The notes beneath the pieces were generated by a model, which had not been told where the DNA came from, ran no database searches, and worked only from the letters and a program-made list of their open reading frames with translations. Positions 24,240 through 35,989 of a stretch of 64,000 bases of DNA are shown one piece after another. Made by a program: the position numbers and the translations under genes. This DNA is from Ailanthus altissimus (lineage: Eukaryota > Streptophyta > Magnoliopsida > Sapindales > Simaroubaceae). The stretch spans positions 5,704,001 to 5,768,000 of the forward strand of contig OX327686.1 in assembly GCA_946807835.1 (NCBI GenBank), read 5' to 3'. The number at the start of each line of letters is the position of its first letter. Position 1 is the stretch's first letter.

Positions 24240-27200
24240 CATATTATAAGGTACCAAGAAAAATTTAGACTTGCTGATGAATTTATAAATTATTCTAGAT
24301 TTAGAAAAACTTGGATATATAGATGATCAAGAGATAATAAGAGACGATTTTGATAATATCTATTTAGAAGAGGTAGAAATTTATCAGAAATGGATTAAGA
24401 ATGATTTGAGAGTCAAATCATATATCATGGCCTTAATGTCTAATGATCTTCAGTATGAGTATGTACACATGAGATGTACAACTAGTATAGTGCCCCATCT
24501 GAAAAATATTAATATATCTAAATCACAGATAGAGAATAGTCATAATAAAAAGTATTTTCACTGTGATAATGTTTGAAATAGTAAGCATTACTATTCAAGG
24601 CACCTTAACTAAGAATAAATAGTAGTTCGGGAATTTTAAATAATAAGGAATAGTGGCACATAAGATTAGGTCATGTAATCGTGAGACGACAATCCTATCT
24701 AGTTAAAGATGGTCAAAGAAAAGTGTTTCCACTATGATAATGTTTAAAATAGTAAGCATTACTATTCAAGGCACCCTGACTAAGAATAAATAGTAGTTCG
24801 GGAATTTTAAATAATAAGGAATAGTGGCACATAAGATTAGGTCATGTAATCGTGAGACGACAATCCTATCTAGTTAAAGATGGTCAAAGAAAAGTGTTTC
24901 CACTATGATAATGTTTAAAATAGTAAGCATTACTATTCAAGGCACCCTGACTAAGAATAAATAGTAGTTTGAAAACTTTGAATAATAAGAAATAGTGGCA
25001 TATAAGATTAGATCATGTAATTATAAGACGACAATCTTGTCCGGTTAAAGATGGTCAAATACTTGTTTTGACTATAAAACCCTTGTCAGTTTATAAATTC
25101 TGAATTTAAAGGAAAATGACCAAATTTTTATATAGGTATTGGACACTGGGACACTAATTTATCAGAACTGGTATATAGTGATGTATTTAGACCAATGAAT
25201 CATATTATTTTGGGCGATTTTCGATACTTCATTGTCTTTATATTGATTTGCCACAAAAAGGACATATGTATCTAGGAAACATAAGTCGAAAAATTTTGAA
25301 GTGTTCAAAAGGTTCCGACTAAGAAAGTAAAGAAATAAACCCTTATATATATTGAATGCTTTTAATTAGATCAAGACAGTTTATACACAAGTAGTAATTT
25401 CACAAATTATTTAAAAAAGAATGTGATTCTCGTTTAATATAATCCTCTAAATACTCCTTAATACAAATGTGTTTTAAAAATGAGGAATCAAATTTTATTA
25501 GATATGATCTAATTAACGTTGAGCTTCACCGATCTTATAAAAAATCTATGGGATTATGTTTTAGTATCTGCTGTTCACTTATTAAACTTAATTCCATCGA
25601 AAGTCGTTCTTTCTACTTTGTGTGAGATATAGACTAAAAGGGAACTGAGTCTTAAGGCTTTGGATTGCTTTGCTTACATAAGAGTTATGCAACAAGATAA
25701 ACTTGTACCTAAGGGGTACAAATATCAGTTCATTAGGTACCTAAGCATTCGATGGGATATCAATTCTATGATCCAGTGAAACAAAATGTGTTCATTGCTT
25801 GTGATGTCACCTCCCAAGAGAAACAGTTTCTTATGAGTTATGGAGATTATAGAAGGATTGAACTTGATGAAGTAAATTAGAATGTATATGAATCAATGGT
25901 GGAATTTTAAGTTCAATTGAGTGATATACCTTTAACACACTCTTCTCATAGGTCGAAAAGAATATCAAGGCTACCAATTAGGTATGTTTGATACTTGAAG
26001 GTTCCCTTAGTGTTTTCTTAGTTGAAGAAAAGAATCCTTTGACTTATGAACAAGCAATGTTTAACATCGATTCAGGAAAATGGCAAGATGTCATAAAATC
26101 TGAAATTGACTTTTTCATAACAATCAAGTCTAGGACTTAAGTTGTGCTTCCTATAGGAATTTTTTCTATTTGTTGTAAATAAGTTTATACAGTGGAAGCA
26201 TGAGCCTTATATGAAAGTAGAGACTTGCAAGGTCAGACTAGTGATAAATGGTTATACTCAAAGATCTAAGATCGGTTATAAGAAAATCTTTTTGCTAGTA
26301 ACTATGTTAAAGTCAATTCAAATTTTATTGGCTATTACCATATATTATGATATTGAGGTCTGGCCGGTGGATGTAAAAAAGACATTCCAGGATGTCTATC
26401 TCGAGTAGGAAATATATATAGAACAGCCTGAAGGTTTTATATCCAACTTAACTTATAATATAGTGTGCAAATTAAAGAAGTCTATTTGTGGACTTAAGTA
26501 GTTTTTCCCAAAGCTAAAATATTTTTTTTGATGAGAAAATCAGAAAGTCTAGCTTCATCAGGAACAAAGAGAAAGCTTGTGTGCTTAAAAAAAGCAATGG
26601 AAGCATGATTATCTTACTAGTTCTCTATATGAATGACATACTCAATGTTGAAAATAACGTTGGTATGTTGCAAGCCAAAGAGCTAAGAGTTATCTGAGTA
26701 AAGAACTTCTCCAAATAGATTTGGGAGAAGCTTCTTCATGTATACTAAGTATAAAGTTTTATAGATATACAGTTAAGAGGCTGATGGGACTCTCACAATC
26801 TTCGTACATAGACAAGTCCTTAAAAGGTAAAACTTTATTTATTGTGAGACAGTTAATCTATATTTCATTCATGGCATTCATCTTTCTAGGAAGAAGTGTC
26901 ATTAGGAAGAAGATGAAACGGTTAGAGTGTCTAACTTATCATAAGCATAAGCTAGAAGTAACTTGATACATGCCATGTTATATATGAGACCTAGATTTAG
27001 ATGATTGTAAGTGTTATAAGCTGGTATTGGTCTTATCTAGGTCACAACCATTAAATAGCCATGAAATATATTTGAAATATTCGAAAGGTGTAGACGAATA
27101 AGTTTCTAAATTAAATAGAGAAAGTTTCTTACATGTGAAGGGACCGTTTAATCTGGATGATAGAAAAGTCTACATCTGGTAATGTGTTTCTTCTCATCGG

Positions 27201-27560
27201 TACTAGAGCTGGTTAGAAATGTGCAATTTATAAATCTATAGTTAATTCTGCTTTGGAAGTAGAATATGTTTCGACTTGAGAAGCCTACAAAGAAAGTTCT
27301 GTGGATATTCAAGTCAGTTGTAGAGTTTTAAATAGTTCCAAGCTCAGTGGATTTTATCCCACTATAATGCAATAATAATGGAATAATTGCTTAAGTTAAA
27401 AAGCCATATGGCACACTAGAATTCTTATCATTTGAACTCCGAATACCATATAATTAGAAAGTTCTTGACTACTAGAGATGTAATAATATTTAAAAAAATT
27501 TCATGGATAACGTAGCAAACTCACTTAAACCTTAACTCTTAGACATTGAGAAACATATGG
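24240..27560 (+). pseudogene. Broken gag-pol of element A
   Basis: Translated pieces in changing frames give a gag C terminus (YQKWIKNDLRVKSYIMALMS near 24390), zinc-knuckle remnants (CFHCDN) in a triplicated segment, integrase pieces to about 25900, and reverse transcriptase at 26205-26410 (CKVRLVINGYTQ, then VWPVDVKKTFQDVYLE). At 26626-26637 the catalytic YVDD box reads YMND, losing an aspartate. RNase H remnants run to about 27560. Many stops are present; it cannot encode an active polyprotein. Confidence 0.88.
24548..25060 (+). repeat. Three tandem copies of a 171-bp segment in element A gag-pol
   Basis: Copies are at 24548-24718, 24719-24889 and 24890-25060. The first two are nearly identical and the third is more diverged at its end. 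Each unit starts with the zinc-knuckle codons (FHCDN) and ends with a sequence like the GAG-pre-integrase LWHxRLGHV region, so the protease between them had been lost before the segment multiplied. Confidence 0.9.
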
Positions 27561-27612
27561 AGTGCATTGTCATAAGATACCAGTACGAATGACAGAATAG
27601 CAAGCAGGAGTT

Positions 27613-29667
27613 AGTTGGAAGTGGTGCTTACGTGCCATTCCAATATTATATCAATATTAATTGTTTAATTTTTATACAATAAATATTTTGAATAAAAATT
27701 GTTAATTTTATTATTAACTGGTATTATGCTTGTAACGTTACAGACATTGTATGATCTGGAGGAGTTAAGATCTGGTCTAAAGAGTTTATACTAAGGCTAA
27801 AAGTTAATAACACTGAAAGTTATAAGTGCTAAAAGTTAGTATTGCTAAGAGTTAGCAAGTTATAAGAGTAAGCAAAATTCTAAGAGTTAGAAGCCTTGTT
27901 TGAAATAAGATAATAACCTGGGAATACATTAGTAATGAAATGTCATTGTGCAAGTATATTCTCAAATACTGTATTCCTTATCTATGTTCACCAATGCATG
28001 TCTATCGATAAATCACTATTATATAGATCAATGTATGTCTATATCTGCATGGTACAGATGGTTGTTTTTAGTTAATCATGAGCTTAATGGAAGCTCGTAT
28101 AGACATGCGGGTATTCAGTCAAAACTGAATACTGAGTAGACTCACGAGGACCCCCCAATAGATATCTTATGAAATTGTCAATGGTAAGTCCTCTCGAGTT
28201 GAGTAATATTCGTGGTCATTTGACCTGAGTACCACAGTGGGCTTGTGAGTAATTCATTATGCTTTGGTTCTACATATGTTAGAGACCATTTATGGTTTGA
28301 CTACTACGTATCGCTGAGTATGGTCTGATGCTCATAGAGTCCGGTGAGCGTAGATACGGTGTATATCTGATGCTTCAAGATTGTATCTCGGAAAGACTTA
28401 TGGCCATAAGCAATAAACCCGGGAAAAATGAGTTTCCCACAGAGTTAAACAAAATAGCAAAAGGGTTTACATATATATTTCATTGAAACACAAACCTGGA
28501 GATAAGTTCATGGATGAACTTATTGGGATTTGACGATGAAGATCTATATCGCCGCACATCTAAGATATAATTGACGGAATGATTATACGTATGCGCAATG
28601 ACCTCAACTTGTATGGTCTAATGCGCTGATTTATAATATCCGTGACGTGTGCGTGGAGCATCGTTCACAGACTCATGGAATAGTTCTATTTAAAAAAATA
28701 GGCGTTGACTTAAAAGTTATGCAATATGAAGTGTACTCCTTGTGCATTGGGGTAGCGTACTGAAGTGAATAGTTTAATTCAGTAAAATTCAACAAATTTA
28801 CTATAGTTAAGATAATTAAAGTATATGTTTAAGGTGAGACCCATTTTGGATTAACCCAGTAACTTAGTAAGGATATAATGGTAATTTTATATAATTAATT
28901 ATTTAATTATTAAATAAAATTTAACTTAACCTTGGTTAAGAATTAACCTTAGAGTTAGGTTAAAATTAAGATCTTATATTAATTTAATAATTAAATATTA
29001 TTTGACTTAACCTAAGTTAATAGTTAACTAAATATCTAAATTAACCTAAGGATTAAGTTAAGACTAACCTAACTCTAATTAAGAGTTAATTAAGGTTAAA
29101 TTAGATTAAATGAACTAAAAATTAAATGCAAATGCATTTAACTGAAATGCATTTTATATATAAAGTGAAATAAAACAAATTTTGGCTAATGTAAAGAGAA
29201 GAATCAAAATTATTTTCTTGATTTTGAGATTCAAATGTTGATCTTGATAAATCTACTTTTTTATTAAGGATTTTTGTTGTAACAATATAAGGGTTTGTTC
29301 TATTTATTCAAGCGTTGAACAAGATTAAAAACAAACTATATTTAAGTTAATGAGTTTAGCTTAATTTAATGGTTTTAGTGTTAAATTGGTGCTGAATTAT
29401 AGGTTGTTATTCTAGACAATCAAACCCACCTCAGTTGATTGCTAGAATTCATAACGAGTTCATTTCATGCTGACTCTAAATAAATTTTAATCCAAAGACT
29501 TTAAATGTGATATTCTCAATTTGTATTAATTTGATTAATATGTATATAATTATGTTCATTGTTTAATTTTAGATTTTCGCTGTGTATGTATATGAATGAG
29601 ATACGTATATTTGCATGATAAACACATAAACCACATATATACACCATGATTTTATCAACACCTAATA
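27613..29667 (+). repeat. 3' LTR of element A (2.06 kb)
   Basis: Begins AGTTGGAAGTGGTGCTTACG (first base changed from the family TG) after a purine-rich CAAGCAGGAG at 27601-27610, and ends TTATCAACACCTAATA. It is homologous to 20578-23117 but carries only about one 80-bp unit. A shorter LTR copy follows directly. Confidence 0.85.
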
Positions 29668-31445
29668 CTAAGGAGTCCTATTATGAAGTGTACTCGTTGT
29701 GCATTAGGGTAGTCTACCGGAGTAAATAGGTCAATTTAGTAAAATTAACTAAAGTATATGATTAAATGATAGAACCCACTTCGAGTTAATTCAATAATCA
29801 AATAAGGATATAAAGTTAATTTCACTTAATTAATTATTTAATTATTAAATAATTAAGATATTTTATTATGTAATTGTTAAATAAAGTTTAACTTAATTTT
29901 GGTTAAGAATTAATCTTAGGGTTAAGTTAAAGTTAAGATATTTATTATTTTATTATTAAAATTAAGATATTTTATTTTATTATTAAATTATATTTAACTT
30001 AATATTGAAGTTAAAGTTAAGATATTTTATTATTTAATTATTAAATAAAAGTTTAATTTAATCTTAGTTAATTGTTAACTTTAGGGTTAAGTTAAAAATT
30101 AAGATATTTTATTATATTTAATAATTAAATAAAATTTAACTCAACCTTTGTTAATTATTAACCCTGGATTAAGTTAAAGTGAAATTAAACCTAAATAAAA
30201 TTCAAATAAATTTAAAATTAAATCTATTTGTATAAATAGTTAAATGAAATTAAAATTTCATAAGATTTTTAGTTTTGCAATTTCAAATGGCCAGCCAATT
30301 TTTGAGAGAAAGAAAAAAGTATTTTTCTTAGTTTTAATTTTCAAAAGTTGATTTCTATAAATCTTTTATACATACATTGATTATAGGGATATTATTATCA
30401 AGACCCTTGAGGTATAATTTAATTATAATAATACCAATAAGTTTGAAAAATTGACATTTGTGCTAAATTTTTTGTTAAAATAGGCATTGATACCCAAACG
30501 TTAAGAATATTTTGCTAAGTTTAATAGATTTCTTGTCAATTAGTGTTAAATAACCGTTTTACCCCTTACACACTTAACAAAGTTAACATACGCAAATTTT
30601 AATGTTTGGCTTTTAAATATAATAAAAAAATAAACCAAAAATAAAATAAAATAAAATTTTAAGAATCTTTAAAAATAAATTAGAAAATTGATAAAAAAAA
30701 TTTAAAAAAAGTTTAAAAGTCAAATGGCCGCCTAAACTAGTAGATCATTTGGTCTCATGTTCCAACAGCCGCTGGTTGCACCGTCGGTCGCTTGACTGGC
30801 AGCCATTTGGCCGCTAGTGCAAGAGGGTAAATAGCCGTCTGGTTGCTGAACCAAGCTGCCATTTTGGCTGCCTGTATTGGTGGCCATTTGGCCGGCTATA
30901 TTACTTTTAATTTTTTTAAAATTAAATTAAATTAAATTATTATATTGTAGTATATTATAGTATTTTCTAATTTTTAATGTTTAAAGGTGAAAAGATGTTA
31001 TTACACTTGGATCTGTCAATTTTAACGGTAAATCATTGACGATTAAACATTCGTGCCTATTTTGACAAAAAATTAGGTACTAACATCGATTTTTTAAACC
31101 TATAGATATTATTGTAATTAAGCCATACCTTAAGAGTATTGATTATAATATCTATTGATTGTAATAATAAATGAATTTATTTTTAATTGTTCGAGTGTTG
31201 ATAAATGGTAAAAACAAGTTATTTTCATTAGATTAAGAGCTAATCTAAATGGTGTGTTAAATTGGTGTTGGATTATAGGCTGTTATTCTAAACAATCGAA
31301 AACCACCTCCATTGATTACTAGAATTCACAACGAATTCATTTCTTGCGAACTCTAAACAAAATTTAATTCAAAGGTTTTAAGGGTGATATATTCTCAATT
31401 TGTATTAATTTAATTAATATGTATATAATTATATTCATTAGTTAA
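29668..31445 (+). repeat. Extra 5'-truncated LTR copy of the element A family, split by an inverted-repeat element
   Basis: From AAGGAGTCCTATTATGAAGTG it repeats the LTR part that begins near 21712 and 28708, including several 80-bp-type units (29820-30160). It loses the last 90 or so bases before the LTR end, fading near 31445. The 768-bp element at 30386-31153 is inserted in it. It probably derives from a second LTR copy joined by deletion or recombination. Confidence 0.78.
30386..31153. mobile_element. Mutator-like non-autonomous element, 768 bp, long inverted ends
   Basis: The left end GGGATATTATTATCAAGACC is matched by the reverse complement of the right end AGATATTATAATCAATACTC, and similarity continues for more than 100 bp (for example AAATTTTTTGTTAAAATAGG against AATTTTTTGTCAAAATAGGC). 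Flanks are ATTGATTATA at 30376-30385 and ATTGATTGTA at 31154-31163, a 10-bp target duplication with one mismatch. Long inverted ends with a 9-11-bp duplication point to Mutator-like elements. No transposase is present. A GC-richer core at 30720-30900 contains repeated CATTTGGCCG words. Confidence 0.8.
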
Positions 31446-32303
31446 TATTAGTGTTATGATTTTGATTTTAAATCTAAAGGACAGAGTTAGCTAGTCTCAA
31501 TTGGAGGAACCAGATCAAAAGGTAGAGAGTATTTTAAGAAGCTAAGAGTTCTAGTGCTTACTATGTTGCACGGTTTTTTCTTTCAAATCTTTAGTGTGTA
31601 AGTAAAGTTCTTTTCGATTGTTGCTAGTAACGATCTTTGCCTCTAATTTGAAAGCTGGTAGGCTAGTAAAGATCATCTCGCTTGTAAGATTTGGTTTAAT
31701 CTGCTTCAAAGAAAATAAATTTAATAATCTTCACTTTGGTTTTATGATCCGAACCATCAACACGGAGTTATGATATAAATCACAAGTCAAAATAGTAAGA
31801 GCGGATGATTGAAACTTTAACATTTGGCTGGTACGAGTTAGGTCACCGAACTATAACCTTTTTAAGTTATTTTATTGAAGCTTAAATATCTTATTTGCAA
31901 GTGTTTAGCTATAGTATTTGTGTTGTATATATTGTTTGAATCTTTTAAATAATTACCATGTACTAGCTAAATTAGCTTTGGCTTCTGCGAAGTCTTCTAA
32001 TTGTTATAAGTACTTTGTTAATTTAGTTGATGTATATGTTTTCTCTTCTAGAATGAAATTTTTTATTTCAAAAGAACTATTGAAATATATATAAAGAAAT
32101 AGTTTTGTTAATGATGTTACTCATGTTATGATGAACAATTTGGCCACATGGCATTCTCTCGTTAATTCATAACTTCCAACTTTATTCACAAGAAACTAAA
32201 AGGTAGCAACATGTGTTCAATTGCTCACAGGGTAAGGTATTGTGTTGCTTATTTTCAGCTATTATATAACATGTGTATTAATATAGTTAGCTATAGAACA
32301 TAC
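31446..32303. other. AT-rich stretch, no gene supported
   Basis: No open frame with a recognisable family. It holds scattered words resembling LTR-type sequence (AATCTTCACTTTGGTTTTATGATCC) but no defined element. Confidence 0.5.
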
Positions 32304-32912
32304 TGTTAGGAAATTGAGGAGTGATGCAGGGTCGCAGTTAAAGCGAAATTGAGAAAAATAATGAAAATAAAAATAATTTTAAGGAAAAACAAGTGCTTAG
32401 AAGCGATTGATGAAAGACCCGCCGGTATCACTGATGATATCAAGTGGAATGAGATTGACGGTAATGCAGTTGCTGATCTGCATCTAGCACTTGCTGATAA
32501 CGTGCTATCCAGTGTAGCGAAAAAGAAAACAGTAAAAAAGATCTGGGATACTCTCATAAAATTGTATGAGGCCAAATGGCTGTCCACCATGCTAAACTCT
32601 CCCTATAAATGGGAGAGTTTAGTCATTCATATTTCATTCCAAATTATAAATTGAGAGAGTTTCAAAAGCTTTGAGAGAGTTGTTTTAGTGATTTGAGAGA
32701 ATTGAGTGTATTGGGATTTTGAGTTGTAAGGCTAAAACACTACAATACTTGTATTCTCCATTTCTAATAGTAAGAGATTCTTCTGTCTTCGCCCGTGAAC
32801 GTAGGCTAAAAGCCGAACCACGTAAACTTATATTTTGTCTTATTTTTATTTTTATTATTTTTCTCAATTTCGCTTTAACTACGACCCTGCATCACCCTTC
32901 AATTTTCTAACA
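32304..32912. mobile_element. 609-bp fold-back element with inverted LTR ends and a gag fragment
   Basis: The left arm 32304-32376 (TGTTAGGAAATTGAGGAGTG) and right arm 32840-32912 (ending CAATTTTCTAACA) are inverted copies with about five mismatches over 73 bp. Perfect 5-bp flanks CATAC lie at 32299-32303 and 32913-32917. TG...CA ends and a 5-bp duplication are retroviral-integrase features, but the ends are inverted rather than direct. The right part (about 32600-32912) carries the LTR-type GTAGGC...GCCGAACCACGTAA motif, so one LTR end appears in both orientations around a copia gag piece. Confidence 0.78.
32379..32582 (+). pseudogene. Copia gag fragment inside the fold-back element
   Basis: The plus-strand frame holds EAIDERPAGITDDIKWNEID and LHLALADNVLSSVAKKKT, then KIWDTLIKLYE, matching the N-terminal gag domain of Tnt1-like copia elements. 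It lacks the gag start, the zinc knuckle and everything downstream. It begins immediately after the left inverted arm. Confidence 0.75.
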
Positions 32913-33049
32913 CATACTACATGTTTAACCATGCCCTTATATATTCTATTCTTTTTTTTATAAATAACAAATTGTGTTATGACGTTTTTAATATTAATTT
33001 AGACATTCACCTTAATATTTTAAAATATATTTTTTTCCTAAATTTTTAG

Positions 33050-33355
33050 GTTGAGTTAAATAATATCTCAAATAAATTAAATGTATGTCAAAATAACAAG
33101 AAATAAAAGAATAATAATAAAAATTTATGTATTGGGTGAACTTGTTGTTGACATGCTTAGGCAAAATTTGTCAGATTGTTAATAAAACTATTAGGTTGAA
33201 AGATTTTTGTAAGTTTTTGGATTGAGTTGGATAGTTTCTTTGATAAATCAAATGTATGTCTAATTAAAATAATAATAAAAAACTACTAATAAAATGTACG
33301 AGTTGAGTCAACTCCTTGTTGATAAGCTTAGGCAAAATCTATCGGATTGTTAAAC
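33050..33355. repeat. Diverged tandem duplication, about 165-bp unit
   Basis: Two adjacent segments share GGTTGAGTTAAATAAT/GGATTGAGTTGGATAG, AAATGTATGTC, and a closing GCTTAGGCAAAAT...TCxGATTGTTAA. No coding signal. Confidence 0.6.
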
Positions 33356-34984
33356 AAGAATGAAAAGTTACGGAAAAATGTTTTTTTTGCATGTATATTT
33401 GCATAGAGTACGGACAGAATTTAAACTCAAGATGGTGGAGAAAAAAAAATATACACGACAAGCTGTTTAACTTTATATATCAGCATTATGCTTGGCTGCT
33501 CCACTAGAAAAGAGAAAACAAGAAAAATAAAACCTTTTTTTTTTAATTTTGACCGAATATATAGAGCAGGATAATTATGCATAATTACTTTCTTCTTTAT
33601 TCTTTTGACTTTCATTGTATCTCATGTTTTAACATTGTTTAGGCATTGGTCAATAAATGCCGACATAAGGGTAGCCCAATAAATATATTCATGGGAACTT
33701 CTATTAGGGAAATGAAACGAAGTTTAGGCATAATTATTTAAGCATTTGCATACTAGCTAATAAAAACAGATAATTTGGTAGCAAGGCATGGATGAAGCAT
33801 GCAAAGTGACTTCAATAATTAGTCTCAACAATTAATGAGTTCTACAGCTGTAGTCCTGTTGGAATGGGCCATTTTGCACTCGTCTGCTATGGACGGTGCG
33901 CACCAAATTGAAGTGCATGCATGCAAATTATACGGCGCCACCAAAATTATTTTGTTCCCAAATTATACGGCGCTTGGCCCTTTTATAACTTCTACTGAAC
34001 TAATTATCAAAGGTGGGCAATGCAAATAAGGACTCAAACAAAATGCATTATCAAAATGTGCTGCCATGAACATGATATTGCCACCTATTCTGTCGGCTTT
34101 TGACTTGTCAAATTATTTTCTTTTTCTTTTTCTTTTTAAAAAAGAAAAGATCATTGTTCATGTGCAAATCTATATATCAGCAACATAACTTGATTCAGAA
34201 GTTAGGCATAGAATCAAAATGCAAACTGGGACTTAATCTTGTTGAACAATCAATCGGGAGAATGAAATTGTAAATCATAAGATTTCTCAATTCAGTTCAA
34301 ATATGTGGAATTTATTAATTTATAAATAACGAGACTATTAAGTATAGTTAATCACATTTGTTAAATATATACACTCTTATTTACAAGGCATGATTAAACT
34401 ATCACGAGGGCCGACACCAAAGTTAACTCAAATTATTAAAATTTTAAAATTCATTAATGTATAATCAAAGGTTAGGAACTTTTAATTTAAATTTTTGATT
34501 TAAAGTGTCGAGATATTTTATCAACTATTGATTCCATTGAGCCATGATAGCGAACCTTGATGATATAAATATTTCATTTTATTTTTAATTATTTTAAATT
34601 TTAACTATTAGACTATATGAAATTAATTATTAAGAATTTGTATTCTAATTCAAATTAAAAAAAGATTTAAATTAAAATCTTCATTCTCATTTGAAATAAA
34701 TGATCATGATCAATACACATATGATTGAAAATTTTAAAAGACCACCAGTTGTCTCGATGAACTAAAATTACTCCATTCACATCAGAATTTGAGAAATAAG
34801 GAAAGAGTTATTTTCTAAAATTAATGTTTTTTCTTCTTTGTTATTTTTTAAATTAAATTTTTATAATTAATTTTCATGTCATTGATTAGAGGGCTTGTTT
34901 TTAAGTCATATAATAACTTAACACGTTTGCTTACTTCATTTATGTAATTTTCTCATATCCTATATAAACCTAGGCTTTAATTTC
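33356..34984. other. AT-rich intergenic stretch, no gene supported
   Basis: Contains short frames such as 33835-34029 plus (64 codons) without family motifs. An ATTATACGGCGC word occurs twice near 33926 and 33962. Nothing else is recognisable. Confidence 0.5.
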
Positions 34985-35625
34985 CTTTGTGTCTTATTTG
35001 GCGGATATGACATGTAAGGAATTATTGGATTAATGGTAAAAAAATTATGGATGTTAAGGTGGTGTGTGGGTGGGCAAGGGATCTCTTAGAAGTATATCAG
35101 AGGAGTTGGGCTCAGCCCCTTTCAGCCAAAGTCACTTTAAGACATCAATGGATGCCTTCACCAATTGGGTGTATAAAATTTAATTTAGATGAGGTGTGGA
35201 TAACGCTCATGGTATTATAGGCTTTAGTTTTATGGCCTAAGATCAATTGGAGTTGTGGTCTTATCTGGGGTTACAAAGTATGATGGTGTGTTCTTTATTT
35301 CGATTGTTGAAGCGGTGATTATCTTTAAGGTGTGGTTGCTTTTAAAGAATTTAACTTCGGTACAATTTTGGTTGAATCAGATTCAGAATGAATGGTGAAT
35401 GATATCTTAGCTAATGTTTTGCTTCATTATGAAATAAGTTGTCTTTAAAGAAATTCATGAGTGCTTAGCTTCTTTTACTTTTTATCATTTGCTCATAGAG
35501 AAGTTAATGTAGTAGCTTATAATTTAGCAAAATTAGTGCTTAATTATGAGTTAGCAATCTCCTAGAGGACTTTATTCTAAGGTCAATAAAACCCTTTGTT
35601 TTTTAAGATTCTCACTCTTGCTATT
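34985..35625 (+). pseudogene. LINE 3' tail: RNase H-like domain remnant
   Basis: Translated pieces give WARDLLEVYQRSW, then MPSPIGCIKFNLDG and NNAHGIIGFSFMA, matching the RNase H module at the end of plant LINE ORF2 (consensus GxVKxNFDGAxxxxxGxxGxGxVxRD). Frameshifts and stops are frequent downstream. Only this 3' part is visible; a second LINE lies at 38456-44700. Confidence 0.75.
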
Positions 35626-35989
35626 GAGTTTGTTGAATGAAAGTTTATTTTTTTTTTTAAAACAAATTGCTTATTTTATGCTATGTTTTCAAAATATACA
35701 ACCTTAGGCTGGCTCATAGAATTTTTTTTAATATAAATCTCCATTAAAAAAATATATAATTTTAATATCTATTTGATGAATATATAGGCCAAGAATTGCA
35801 ACCAGGGCAATTAAAGCTCAAATTGATGCTATTCTCGTTACGAGATTATAAGTATCAAAATAATCTATGTTTTTCTTTTAAGTGAGCCCTTTAGTGACAA
35901 ATCTTGCCTTATAATTATCAATTGACCGTTAGCCTTTAACTTTTTTTTCATAAAAGAAATTAAGTTGCTTAATTTAATTCATAGCGATC

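Larger units (their letters stand above)
20578..29667 (+). mobile_element. Decayed Ty1/copia retrotransposon with long LTRs (element A)
   Basis: Order is 5' LTR 20578-23117, primer site 23120-23130, non-coding leader, broken gag-pol and 3' LTR 27613-29667. LTR edges are TGTTGG at the left; the right end TTTAACA corresponds to the mutated CCTAATA at 29667. The internal order gag, integrase, reverse transcriptase, RNase H is that of copia elements. Every domain carries stops and frameshifts. The two LTRs have clearly diverged, so the insertion is old. No convincing target duplication remains (ATTTT versus CTAAG). It is related to element B at 51574-62329 by LTR and leader similarity. Confidence 0.88.

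Noticed and set aside
20578..29667. Element A as an autonomous, active element
   Set aside because: Stops and frameshifts in every domain and loss of a catalytic aspartate (YMND at 26626-26637) rule it out.
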